From NCBI RefSeq assembly GCF_018687715.1, contig NC_056766.1, positions 45,858,933 to 45,922,932 on the forward strand: 64,000 nucleotides of DNA, written 5' to 3'. The DNA is from Carya illinoinensis (Eukaryota; Streptophyta; Magnoliopsida; Fagales; Juglandaceae). This document shows, one piece after another, positions 21,512 to 33,323 of the stretch. The notes under the pieces were generated by a model. The model ran no database searches. It was not told where the DNA came from and saw only the letters and a program-made list of their open reading frames with translations. Every line of letters starts with the position of its first letter. The stretch's first letter is position 1. The translations under genes were made by a program, and so were the position numbers.

Positions 21512-24500
21512 ATGAGTCTTATTGATGAACTTTCTATCTCCGAGATGAATAATAAAGATGTATGTCTGGCTGACAGTGCTACAACTCACACAATTCTTAA
21601 GGATAAAAAATATTTTCAAAATCTAACATTGAGTAAAGCCTATGTTCATACCATCTCCGGTTCATCGAATCTAATTGAAGGCTCCGGAAGAGCTTATATT
21701 GTGTTGCCTAATGGCACCAAATTTTGCATTAATGATGCTCTATTTTCTTCACAATCCAGAAGAAATTTATTAAGTTTTAAAGATATACGTCGTAATGGTT
21801 GTCATATTGAAACCATTAACGAAGATGATAAAGAGCATCTTCTCATTACTAAAATAATTTCGAGCCAGAAGCTCGTATTAGAAAAACTGTCTGCCCTCTC
21901 ATCTGGATTGTATTATACAAAAATAAGAATAATTGAATCACATGTTATAATGCACCAGAAGTGCATTGATCCCAAAATATTTATAACTTGGCATGATCAC
22001 CTTGGACATTCGGGATCAATAATGATGAGACGAATAATTGATAATTCATATGGGCATCCCCTAAAGAATCAGAAGATTATCTTACCCAATGAATATCCAT
22101 GCTCTGCATGTTCTCAAGGTAAATTGATTATCAAACCATCTATCTCAAAGGTTGGTTTTGAATCTCCATTTTTTTTACAAAGGATTCATGGAGATATATG
22201 TGGGCCTATTCAACCATCAAGTGGACCGTTCAGATATTTTATGGTTTTAATTGATGCATCAAGTCGATGGTCACATGTTTGCTTACTTTCCACTAGAAAT
22301 GCTGCATTTGCTAAACTTCTTGCACAAATAATTAAGCTACGAGCACAATTCCCTGACTATCCAATTAAAACTATTCGATTGGATAATGCAGGAGAATTTA
22401 CATCTCAAGCTTTTGATAATTATTGCATGTCAATAGGAATAGATGTTGAACATCCAGTTGCCCACACACATACTCAAAATGGTTTAGCTGAATCATTGAT
22501 TAAAAGGCTTCAGCTAATCGCTAGACCTTTACTCATGAAATCAAATCTTCCTATTTCTGCTTGGGGACATGCTATAATTCATGCAGCATCATTAATTCGA
22601 GTTAGACCATCAGCATATCACAAATATTCACCATTACAGCTTGCATTTGGTCAGCAACCAAATATTTCTCATCTTCGTACTTTTGGATGTACTGTATATG
22701 TTCCAATTGCACCTCCACAACGTACAAAGATGGGCCCTCAACGTAGACTTGGGATATATGTTGGGTTTGATTCTCCATCTATTATCAGATACCTTGAGCC
22801 TCTTACAGGGGATATGTTTAAGGCACGTTTTGAGGATTGTCATTTTGACGAATCCATTTTTCCAACAATGGGTAATGAGAAGTCGGTGCCAGAAGCACGA
22901 CAAACATTGTGTAATGAGAAGTCGGTGCCTGAAGCACGACAAGAAATTACTTGGGAAAATAAAGCTCTTTCCCAATTTGATCCTCATACAAAAGAATGTA
23001 ATCTAGAGGTTCAAAAGATTATTCATTTGCAAAGTGTTGCAAACCAATTACCGGATGCATTTACTGACACTAAAGGTGTGGTAAAATCATATATTCCTGC
23101 TGTTAATGTTCCAGCAAGGATTGCAGTCCCTGAAGGACAAGTTGCCAAAATAGCAATAGGCGAATCTAAGATACGCCTGAAGCGTGGACGGCCTATTGGT
23201 GCTAAGGACAAAATTCCTCGGAAGAGGAAAATACAAAATGAATTTGGTACTCCTGAAGAGTCCATACCAACACAGGCCATAAAAGTAATTGATGCTCATG
23301 AAGAGAGTAAATCTCCTGAGAAAGAACCTCCTGAAGAGGTATTTCATGAAATGTCTTCCCTTGAAGAGGGACAGGTACCTGAAAATAACGAGATCTCGAT
23401 ACATTTCATGAGTACAGGAGAAATTTTGAATAGAAATAAAACTGTTGTCGACAACATATTTTCATATAAAATGGCTCTTGACATTACCAGAAGTAATGAA
23501 GAAATTGAGCCAAGAACTGTCGAAGAATGTCGACGTAGAAATGACTGGCCAAAATGGAAATCAGCTATTGAAGCTGAATTAAACTCGCTAGCAAAGCGAG
23601 AGGTCTTTGGACCAATTATACAAACACCAAAGGGTGTAATGCCTGTTGGATATAAATGGGTATTTATACGTAAACGTAATGAAAGTAATGAAATTGTGCG
23701 ATATAAAGCATGACTTGTTGCACAAGGTTTCCTGCAGAAACCGGGGATTGATTATGAGGAAACTTACTCTCCTGTTATGGATGCAATCACATTCAGATAT
23801 TTGATTAGTTTGGCAGTTATAAAAAGATTGGATATGCAGTTGATGGATGTGGTCACCGCATATTTATATGGATCATTAGATCATGACATATATATGAAAA
23901 TCCCTGAAGGATATAAAATGCCTGAAGCTTCTAATCTAAGTACATCCAGAAGTATGTATTCTATTAAGCTTCAAAGATCTTTATATGGGTTAAAACAATC
24001 CGGACGCATGTGGTATAAACGCCTTAGCGAATATCTATTAAAAGAAGGATTTGAGAATAATCCAATATGCCCATGTGTTTTTATTAAGAAATCAGACTCC
24101 GGATTTGTTATTATTGCAGTTTATGTTGATGATCTAAATCTTGTTGGAACTCCTAAAGAGATCAGAAGAACCGCTACATATTTAAAGAATGAATTTGAAA
24201 TGAAAGATCTTGGCAAAACGAAATTTTGTCTTGGCCTGCAGCTCGAGCATTTGCCAAATGGAATTCTCATTCATCAGTCAAATTATACAGAGAAAGTCTT
24301 GAAACACTTTTACATGGACAAAGCTCATCCCCTGAGTACTCCAATGGTTGTTCGATCACTTGATGTGCAGAAGGATCCATTTCGTCCTTGTGAAGACAAT
24401 GAAGAAATTCTTGGTTTTGAAATACCTTATCTCAGTGCAATTGGAGCCCTGATGTATCTTGCAAATTGCACTCGGCCTGATATTGCATTTTCAGTTAATT

Positions 24501-25144
24501 TACTTGCAAGATATAGTTCCGCACCAACTCGAAGACATTGGAATGACATTAAACATATCCTTCGATACCTTGGAGGTACAGTTGATATGGGATTATTTTA
24601 TCAATATGGTTCAAGTCCACAATTAGTTGGATATGCAGATGCAGGTTATCTTTCAGATCCACACAGAGGTAGATCTCAGACTGGATATGTATTTACTTAT
24701 GGAAATTCTGCTATATCATGGAGATCTGTCAAACAAACACTATCTGCTACATCTTCAAATCACTCAGAGATCATTGCAATTCATGAAACAAGTCGAGAAT
24801 GCATTTGGCTAAGATCAATGATCCAACATATTCAAGAAAAGTGTGGTCTTCCAGTGATTAATGATAGTCCAACAACTTTATACGAAGATAATGCTGCTTG
24901 TATTGCTCAAATTAGAGGAGGATATATCAAAGGTGATAGAACCAAACATATTTCACCTAAATTCTTTTATACTCATGAACTTCAAGAAAAAGGTGAAATT
25001 AAAGTCAAGCAGATACGATCAAGTGATAATCTGGCAGATTTATTCACAAAAGTATTACCAACTGCAACATTTAAGAAGATTGTGCAGAACATTGAAATGC
25101 GGAGACTTGAAGACCTTTTATCATGCACTTTTCAGGGGGAGTAA
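21512..25144 (+). pseudogene. Copia Pol: protease, integrase, RT, RNase H; one nonsense
   Basis: A single frame of 1,210 codons broken by one TGA at 23711-23713, in the conserved KA(R)LVAQGF position where Arg is expected (CGA to TGA, a CpG-type change). In order: the protease active-site region CLADSATTHTIL; the integrase zinc motif (H-H in WHDHLGH, C-C in CSACSQGK) and core (HGDICGP, RLDNAGEF, NGLAESLIKR); RT with MDAITFRYL, YGLKQSGRMWY and the catalytic YVDD; and RNase H with YADAGYLSD, SATSSNHSEI and YEDNAACI. Everything else is open. Two tandem 27-nt units (NEKSVPEARQ twice) lie at about 22871-22941. Confidence 0.92.
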
Positions 25145-25367
25145 CGTCTTGAAGACTTATGCTGATTGTACTCTTTTTCCTTCGCTAAGGTTTTATCCCA
25201 CTGGGTTTTCCTTCGCAAGGTTTTAATGAGGCAATCTTAAAGCATTTTACGGTACACATGAATATTGTACTCTTTTTCCTTCGCCATTGATTTTTTTCCC
25301 ACAGGGTTTTTCCTTGGCAAGGTTTTAACGAGGCATATTCATTATATGTGGTCATCCAAAGGGGGAG
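25145..25367 (+). other. Copia 3' untranslated region and polypurine tract
   Basis: It holds two or three diverged copies of CTTTTTCCTTCGC...GGTTTT, then AAAGGGGGAG (25358-25367) abutting the 3' LTR. AAAGGGGGAG is the plus-strand primer (PPT). Confidence 0.75.
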
Positions 25368-25768
25368 TGTTGTAAAATAACATTGTAAAATTGTATGACC
25401 ACCTTGAGCTAGCCGTCAAATGCACAGTGCATAGTGCCAGCATAGTACTGCATAGTAACTGACATAGTAAATGGCCGACATCGCACAGTGCATAGTGCCA
25501 GCATAATACTGCATAGTAACTGGTATAGTAAATGGCCGACATAGCACAGTGTGCATAGTGCCAGCATAGTACTGCATAGTAACTGGCATAGTAAATGGCC
25601 AACATCGCACAGTGCATAGTGCTAGCATAGTACTGCATAGTTACTGGCATAGTTCCCTTTGTACGCCTATATATATCGTTGAATTCTTTAAGAAATTCAT
25701 AAGTTTCATAACTTCTCTGAGTTCTATCTCTCTCTCTCTCTCTCTCTCCTTTCGATAGTTTTATAACA
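25368..25768 (+). repeat. Copia 3' LTR (401 bp)
   Basis: Same ends as the 5' LTR, but the ~61-bp minisatellite has four copies (about 25421-25655) instead of three, and the (CT)n tract is shorter. Few other differences are visible. Confidence 0.9.
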
Positions 25769-25773
25769 CAACA

Positions 25774-27001
25774 CGTTTTCTTAAATATTATGTTTTAGCT
25801 ACTGCGCGCAAAGATGTCATGATCAGCTATATATACTTTATAATTTTTCCAGCCAGCAAATAGAATTCCAGTATTGGAATTGTTAATTACATATATATCA
25901 AGAATAGGATATATCCCTATCTCCTACCTACCTTAACATTTAACATGATTAATTTGATCTTTGTGGACAGGATCAAAACTTTAAAAATCAAGTCAACTAA
26001 CACTAGCTACCTGCTGCTTTTTACTACAATTAACAAAGACTTAAAATAATTATTACTGAATTTTAAAACCATGCACCTTGGGTTGTTTGGATGTTAAGAA
26101 GGTTTCATTTTATCAAATCATATCTCAAAATTTAAATACCATTAAAACATATAGTTTTAAATTTCAAATTTTTAAATTTTTCATCTTATAATTATCTAAT
26201 CATGACAATTTTTCTAAATTTTCAAACGAAACATAAAAAATAATTCAATTTTTTCAAATCTCAAAACAAAAATAATATTAAAAATTATATTTTAACAGTA
26301 TTTTAACTTTATAATATTTTTATTTAACTTTTTCTCTCTTTTTTCAAAATCTCATAACTCAAACTATTTCATTACTATTCACAGTCTTTTTCATCTAATC
26401 ATCTCATTCATGAAACATCCCCTAAAACTCTTGGGGACAATTGCATGAATGGTATATACCTTCCTAGCTTAAAACTTAGCACTGTTGAGAAACCTATAAC
26501 CTCCTTTTTTTTAAGCCTTTAGCAACATATAACCTCCTTTTTTTGTTTTTGTTTTTTTTTCTCCTATTGGTTCTTTCTCTTTTAACTTTTTTTCAAACAA
26601 ATATGTGTGAATACGTAGAACCATAGTTGTCATATTGTGTCATGATTACTTCGATCTACTGTTGATCAATATCACTTAACAACCTTATATATAATTGTGA
26701 GATCATGACTAGATAACATATTACTATTATATCTTTAATATTTATTTTCTCAATTGGGCATATTATATATAATATGTAAACATCTAATGAAAGCAATGTC
26801 GACGCATTTCGAATAGTCATTTGAAACTGTCCTCGTTGGACTAGTTCGGAAGAAAGTTAAAATTAACCACTTATAAATATTATAAGAAAACTGCTTATTT
26901 GTGACTAATTAATTCTTATTAAAATGATTATTTTTTATTAAAATGAATCTATTTTTATCACAAATAATTATTCTCATTGTAATTAGTTGCTTGTCATAAG
27001 C
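25774..27001. other. Intergenic; includes the left limit of segment B
   Basis: AT-rich, no gene. From about 26556 (CTCCTATTGGTTCTTTCTCT) the sequence parallels 58931 onwards, marking the shared left end of segments B and C. At 26088-26418 a block starting GGGTTGTTTGGATGTTAAG and ending in CATCTAATCATCTCATTC looks like a decayed MITE of the kind also present at 61466-61657. Confidence 0.45.
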
Positions 27002-27095
27002 TCATTCTACAATTATTTGTGATTAATTCTACAATAAGAATGAGCATTAATGCTCATTCTTATTGTAGATTAATGCTCATTCTTATTGTAGAATT
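27002..27095. repeat. Small palindromic duplication in segment B
   Basis: TTCTACAATAAGAATGAGCA then TTAA and TGCTCATTCTTATTGTAGA form near-perfect inverted arms. A further direct copy (TGCTCATTCTTATTGTAGAA) follows. Segment C has one copy only (about 59365-59384), so the extra copies arose in B after duplication. Confidence 0.75.
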
Positions 27096-28224
27096 AATCT
27101 GTGTAGCATTTGATCTTGCTTTTCACTATTAATCAATAGCCAATAAAATATTTGATTTGGGTCGGTATTTTTATTTTAAAAGGAGTTTTTATTATTTTAA
27201 ACAAATCTTAAGATATATATCCGTAATTAATTACATGCAGGAGGAGGACGAAATTAATGGTACGGAAGAAATATTCTTTCATAATTATTAAATATTATAC
27301 CTCTTTTTTTTCTAATCATTAATTATTAATTATACCCCTAATTAACTAACATATATAGATAATGGTTAATTCTAATTCCGCAGAAAGAGAATTTAAAATT
27401 ACAGACACGCAAGAGACCAAATTAACTAACTCCAAGTGTACGTCCGTGAAAGCACAAAAGACAAAATTATGTGAAAGTGGATTAATTCAAGCGTCTCTCG
27501 CCCTGTTATTGAAGGTAAACTTGGTCATATATAATTTTTTAAGCAAGCATGGAGATTATTAGCAAGTAATTAAAGAGCGAAGACATGGATGTCTCTCGTC
27601 CTTTTTTTTTTTGGGTAAACTTATAAAGCATAGAGATAATTAGCAAGTAAAGAGAGAAGACATGAATAAAAGGAAGCCCTAATATATATATATATATGTG
27701 TGTGTTTCTAATTGACGAGCAAATACGACCTCTCCTGAATCGAAGCTCCCTCCACTTGCAGAAATTTTGGGTTTTTAAGATCAAAGGAGGGGGAGAGTGG
27801 GAGAGCTATCACAGAGATCAATTCCAACAAACATGTTAATGGCGATTGCATGGTATGTACGTGCATGACTCTCATGATTTATTTCATTTCATCTCCTCTT
27901 TGTAATTATCTCTGAATATACATCATGATTAGCTTTGATCAATTTCTAGTACGTATATATATACTACATCATGGTTAGTACCACTCGACATGATATTGCT
28001 TGAAGTAAAACACAAAACATCCTTTTTTTAGCTCGAAATATGGTAATTACCAATTACTAGATGCTAGCTTGTTCATAAGTACTAATTAAGCAATTATAAT
28101 TATAACTAAAAATTGGATCAGATTTGCAGTGTTAATTTCTTCTACATGAAGCATATATATTGATGTGACATGAGCACCAAAGAGATTCAAGAATTAATTT
28201 TCCTCTTAGAATGGTTGAAAATCA
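27096..28224. other. 5' flank of DUF247 copy B, part 1
   Basis: It matches 1-750 of segment A and 59385-60575 of segment C by eye. It is AT-rich and contains no supported gene. Confidence 0.55.
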
Positions 28225-28588
28225 TTTACTGGCTGTTTTCGGAGGACTTCAATTGTGCTCCACTATGGGGATCTCTCATATTCAAGTAGAGAGTGATTGC
28301 GTGCTTTTAATTCAATTATTGTAGCAAAATAATATGATGAATTCTCTACTTGGAAATCTATTTACCGAAGTAAAAAGGTTGTCAAATTGTTTTGCTAGCT
28401 GTTCTTTTCTCCATGTGTATAGGGAGGGTAATAGAGCAGCATATAAGCGTGCTCGTTATGCTTGGCGTGTTGAAAACATTGAGATATGGTGGGATATTTT
28501 TCCAGACTTTCTTTCTCAAACCTTATGGTTTGACAAATGTTTGTAATTATTTTATATCCAATAAAGATGTCTGTTTTTATCAATATAT
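28225..28588 (+). mobile_element. RNase H fragment of a LINE-like element
   Basis: The plus-strand frame reads AVFGGLQL, HIQVESDCVLLIQ, then a stop, and continues in another frame as CSFLHVYREGNRAAYKRARY and WWDIFPDFLSQTLW. This is the C-terminal RNase H domain (RVT_3 type) found at the end of plant LINE ORF2 proteins. An AATAAA lies at 28560. Segment C lacks the block (CATTTACTTTGG... runs to ATATATTGGCAACAT within about 40 bases at 60565-60606), so it inserted into B. It is degenerate and non-functional. Confidence 0.7.
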
Positions 28589-28719
28589 ATTGGCAACATT
28601 TGACAGTCAATATATATATATATAGCTAATGATCCAATGTACATACGTACATAGTATACAACCTTAATACAAGTAGCTTATACCTATTCAAATTATTTCT
28701 AACCGTTTTTACTATTTAA

Positions 28720-30987
28720 TGTGATGACCCGCTTTTACGTGTATTTTCACTGAAGGGTTGTTTTTAATTTAATTAATATATTAGTTTATTTATTTTAAAT
28801 TAATGTGTTTTAAATTGGTTTTTAATTTATTTGATGTGGTGTTTATTTTATTTAGTCATTTTACGGTTTTTAAAATCGTTTTCGGCGGATCAGTTTTAGT
28901 TTCCGGAGCTTTTCTTTTCTCTTTTTCTTTTCCCTTTTTCCTTTTTCTTTTTCTTCTTTTCTTCTTTTCTTCCTTTTCTTTCTCTTTTCCTTTCCGGTTT
29001 CTCTCTCCCCGTGCGTCCTCCCTCTTTTTCTCATTCCCGTTGTCTCCACTTTGACCGGCCGGTTCTCCGCCGTCCGGCCACCGTTTGGTGCGCCGTCACC
29101 ACCATTCTCTTCCCCTTCCACCATAGATCATCCCCACCAATTTTCAGAGCCATCGGACCAGCCGTTAGCTTTCGAGAGCCGCCGGAAGTTGCTGCACCTG
29201 CTCTGTTTTCACCCCTGTCGCCGGAATATTCTTCAGCCCAGACCGCCGCCGTCCGGCCACCGTTTGGCTCGCCGCCGGTCTTGTTCGAACCCCCTCCCTC
29301 CGGCGCACCTTCCCACCAAATATCTCCCCCATCTGGCCGGCCGTTTGGCCGGAAAAGCCATTTGAAGCCCCACGGTTTTTGGCTCGATCCGCCGCCGTCG
29401 CTCCACCTCCGGCCACCATTTCTTCACCACTTCATCACCGACTCCTTGCCGTCCTAACCCACCTATTTTCGGCCTCCAACGACCACCGGAACAGCTCCTA
29501 CGAGCTTGCTTTCCGATTTGAGTTTTCCGGCCTATTTCCGGCGTTTTCGCCGCCACCCACGGCCAATCACCACTTCCAATAGCTTCACAATCATCCCTAA
29601 ACCATTCCCTATCAATCCTAAGCTCTAGTTTGTCCCCGTTCAAAAGTGGGTAATTTATTACCCACGGACACAGTATAAAATACACTGTTACGTTGCTTTT
29701 CTTCCGCCGTTTGCAACGCCGCAAGCTTTCTAAAAATACCATATAGCGCTGTAAGTATTTTCCAAACCCTATTTTCAGATTTAAATATATATCGCTCATT
29801 CAATTTATTTATTGTTGTTGGTTGTTGATTCCGGACTGAGTCCGAGGAGTTTCGGGGGTCGGATGGATGGAGGATGGAGTTGCCTGTTTATTTGTTTTAT
29901 GTTGTTGGATTATTTTATTATGCATTGTTATAGCATTACATGGTGCATGCACGCGTGTTTGTGGATTTATGTGAAAAGCCTGTGTATTGGCGTAAGTGTA
30001 TTGCGGGTGCATGTATATCACGAGCCCAAGCCGGGATGGGTTATTATCTCGGTGGAGCTCCTCTGGTCACTCGGGAGCGGAATAACTGAGTGATGTCCCT
30101 TGAGTTGTCGAGAGCGATGACGGGAGCGGGGCTAGGGGATGCTTGGCTACGAACGCGCCGGGCGCAGAACCGGGCATCGCCCTACTCACCGACTCCGTGG
30201 CCCTTCGCTGGCGAGGGCTAGAGGATGCTTGGCTACGAACGCGCGTGGCGCGGAACTGGGCATCGCTCGTTAGGTGTCACATGCGTAGTGGTACTCTGCG
30301 GTGTGGCACTGGAGCCAGGGTGTGCGGATGACCCCTAGGGGAGGTCATGGTGCATACGGTTAAAATTGGATAATGGTTTGTGAGGCCAAATGAGACTTTT
30401 GGCGTGGGCCAGATGGACTTCTGGCGAGATATTGGGCCAAATGGACTTTTGGCGGCCAAATGTGACTTTTGGCGTGTTTTTCGGAAAGTATATGTTTTTG
30501 GGCCAAATGGGATTTTTGGCGTGTGTGGAAAAAATTATGTTTTATGGGCTTTGTGCATTGGGCATGTTTCATGCATATTGTTTGAGTCCTATGTGTTTTT
30601 ATCTGGTAGCGTTTGGGTTTACTTACCTGCGGAACCATTTGTGGTTCCGTAGCTTTTGGTGCAGGTGATGAGGATGAGGAGGAGGAGGCTGAGCCCGAGG
30701 ATGCGGCTCCGCCGGGTTGCTGATGATATGTTTTATATTTGTTTAAAACTGTATTTGTGGTTTTTGTAATATTTTATTTATGTATGTTTTAAACAGCCTG
30801 TATTATGTTAAGAAAAAAAATTCTGGTACTTAGTTATATGACTTTCGTTATCCGCTGCGTTTTTCTTGTGCACACTTGTTGCCTTTGCACACACTTGGCA
30901 CCCGTCGATGGGATGGTGACCCGGGTTGTCACCATCCGGACGTCTCGATTTTCCCGTTTTCGGGCGTGGGGAATTGGGGGCGTCACA
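28720..30987 (+). mobile_element. Solo LTR of a Ty3/Gypsy element (2.27 kb)
   Basis: It starts TGTGATGACCCGC and ends GGGGGCGTCACA. A perfect 5-bp target duplication TTTAA flanks it (28715-28719 and 30988-30992). The empty site is preserved in segment C (CTACTATTTAAAGTTTGAA, with TTTAA at 60730-60734). Sequence and ends match the LTRs of the element at 44498-58093. No internal region is present, so it is the product of LTR-LTR recombination. The pyrimidine-rich and GC-rich interior (28910-29640) creates several long but meaningless open frames. Confidence 0.93.
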
Positions 30988-30992
30988 TTTAA

Positions 30993-31691
30993 AGTTAGAG
31001 TTAAGTGAGGCTAGTTATAAGTTGATGTCTAGTCTGATAATATATATATATAATATTATATGGAACGAATATTTGAAATTAGGGTTCATAATTATATATA
31101 CAGAGGGCTAAGCTATGATATTTTTCATAATATTTATATAATTAAAGATAATAATTTCAATTTATTTAAATATAATCTATGAGGCATTTAAATATACGTA
31201 AATGCTCCTTTCAAATATATAGTTAGTTAAATATGAATGGATGTTTTTTCTTCCAATTTTCGATCGACTATGTATATTTAATGGAAAATAATAGTGTGCC
31301 CCATGAATTTGCCCCCTCATTTTGACTGCTTACGTATTTTAATTTTTTATTATTATTTATACTTAATGGTTAAGAAAGTGAATATTAGTATAATATTGGT
31401 TTATTTTTTTTTAAATATATAAATATACTAAAAAAATATGGAGAAGAAAAAGGAAAAAAGAAATTATACATCCGGTACTTCTTGGCCATGCATTGTGGAT
31501 CTCAACCTCAAATATTTACATCGATCACGATCATTAAGTTTCTATATATCTTCTTAATTAGAATCTCAGCACATTGTGATCATTATAATTAGTTCTTTTA
31601 TTTATTGTACTGATCAGACAACTATTGCGAACTAAGTTTCAGAATTTTCGTAATAATTAAGAAGAATTGAAAGCGCTAGCTATTGAAAGAA
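30993..31691. other. 5' flank of DUF247 copy B, part 2
   Basis: It continues segment B to the ATG at 31692 and parallels 60735-61946 of segment C. B lacks two pieces found in C: about 60890-61050, part of which is shared with A, and the MITE-bearing block at about 61383-61723. Confidence 0.55.
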
Positions 31692-33323
31692 ATGGAAGAT
31701 GAGGGAGAGGAATTTGAAAATAGCAACCAACAATCAAATGATGGGAGTGCTTCAGATGTAGATTTCAACCTAACTTTTGACAATATTGATCATAAAGAAG
31801 CAGCTGCTAATTCTGGCATTGGTAGAGAAGAGGATGACAATCCAAATCATGAAGAGAGACAATCAGGAACAGTTGTTCTTGAGCATGCTATCCAAATCAA
31901 CGATAATGAGAGACAGAAGCTTGTTATTATCAGTGGATCAGGATGGTCGACATTGAAGGTTCCTCCACCTATGTTCAAAGTTGACAAAGAAGCTTACATC
32001 CCCAAGATTGTCTCCATTGGTCCATTTCATCATAATGAACCAAGTCTAAGAGCCATGCAAACTCATAAACGGCGATTTCTGGATCGCCTAGTTCAAAACC
32101 AAATAGGGCAACTTATCCATGAAGAAAGTCTCCAAAATGCCATGAGAGAATTGGAAGAAAAGACCAAAAAATTCTATGCAGATGACTTACAGACTATAGA
32201 ACGAGATGAATTTGTGCAGATGATGCTTCTTGACGGTTGCTTCATTGTAGAACTCTTGCGTTTCTATGAGGTATTAATTAGTTATACATTCTAATTAAGT
32301 TGGTTTTTCACTCTAATTTTCCCTTAGCAATTATGATCACACGAAGGCAAATTGATCACAATTATACATCTTCACTTCTTGCAGAAAAATCGTGAAGGGG
32401 AGCCCCTTTTCAAAACACGTTGGATGTAGACAAATATCTCTCGTGATTTACTTTTGCTTGAGAACCAACTCCCTATGTTTGTGCTGCAGAAGATTTTTGA
32501 ACTTACTCCCAGCTTGACGGGGGAGGCAACTCTGAATACGCTTGCTCTCAAGTTTTTTGAACCCTTGAGACCTAGGAAGGAGAAATTTGAAGAAGGGACG
32601 TTGAACAAGCATGCGAATAGTGAGTATATACATCTATTAGCTTTGTTTCACTCTACCTTAATTTCAGGGGATAAAACATACCCGCAGCAGCCTACAAAGA
32701 GTGAAAAGGAAAAAACACATCTTAGGCTTCCTGGGAAAGGTTGGGTGCATAATGCCAAAACACTTAGCTATGCTGGTATTAAGTTCCAAGAAAAATCTGG
32801 TGGCATTCTCGACATACAGCTTACAGGCAAGACGTTAGAGATTCCGACTATGGTCATCGATGATAGCACTAGCCCTGTGTTGAGGAACTTGATAGCCTAT
32901 GAACAAAACAACTACGATGTAGCTCCATATTTTTGCTGTCTTGCATTGTTCTTGGATAGCATAGTGGATACGGTCCAGGATGTCAAGATTCTTTGTGATG
33001 CTGGGATTATCAAACATGCAATGGGTAGAGATGAGGAGGTGGCGAATCTTTTCAACAGACTCACTAAAGAGCTGGTGTTTGATATTAATGAAGAGTATTG
33101 CTACATGACCAAGGAAATCAAAAGGATCAACCATCATTGTCGAGTGCACGACATTAGAGTTTGAATTCGCCGTTTTCTTATCAAGCTGAATTCCAACAGA
33201 TTAATCAACACATGCTTGTATGTCTTGATCACAGTCTTTGTAATCATGATACAATCACAACCTAATTCTTCAGATGTCAACTCCTCAAGTAATTCGCATT
33301 CACCTCCACCTTTGTCTTCTTGA
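31692..33323 (+). pseudogene. DUF247 (UPF0481) gene copy B, two nonsense codons
   Basis: Exon 1 is 31692-32270, a 114-nt GT-AG intron is 32271-32384, and exon 2 starts at 32385. Exon 1 is open (MEDEGEEFENSNQQSN ... MMLLDGCFIVELLRFYE) and has the short, unexpanded leader. Exon 2 has TAG at 32427-32429, where C reads TGG and A is also open. It then reads open through DLLLLENQLPMFVL and IPTMVIDDST to a TGA at 33162-33164. Copy A has CGA (Arg) there. The frame then continues to TGA at 33321-33323 through a diverged hydrophobic tail (LINTCLYVLITVFVIMI) and SPPPLSS. Either stop removes the C-terminal anchor, so this is a pseudogene. Confidence 0.82.

Larger units (their letters stand above)
19872..25768 (+). 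mobile_element. Ty1/Copia LTR retrotransposon, nearly intact
   Basis: A 5.9-kb element bounded by LTRs that start TGTTGTAAAATAAC and end GATAGTTTTATAACA. The flanks are a perfect 5-bp target duplication CAACA (19867-19871 and 25769-25773). The internal order gag, protease, integrase, RT, RNase H is that of Copia. The two LTRs are nearly identical outside a minisatellite and a (CT)n tract, so the insertion is recent. One in-frame stop in pol is the main defect. Confidence 0.95.

Noticed and set aside
29011..29799. Long overlapping open frames on both strands (Pro/Ser- and Arg-rich)
   Set aside because: They lie in the GC- and pyrimidine-rich interior of the solo Gypsy LTR, and equivalents at 39979, 45097 and 56175 are not conserved in frame.
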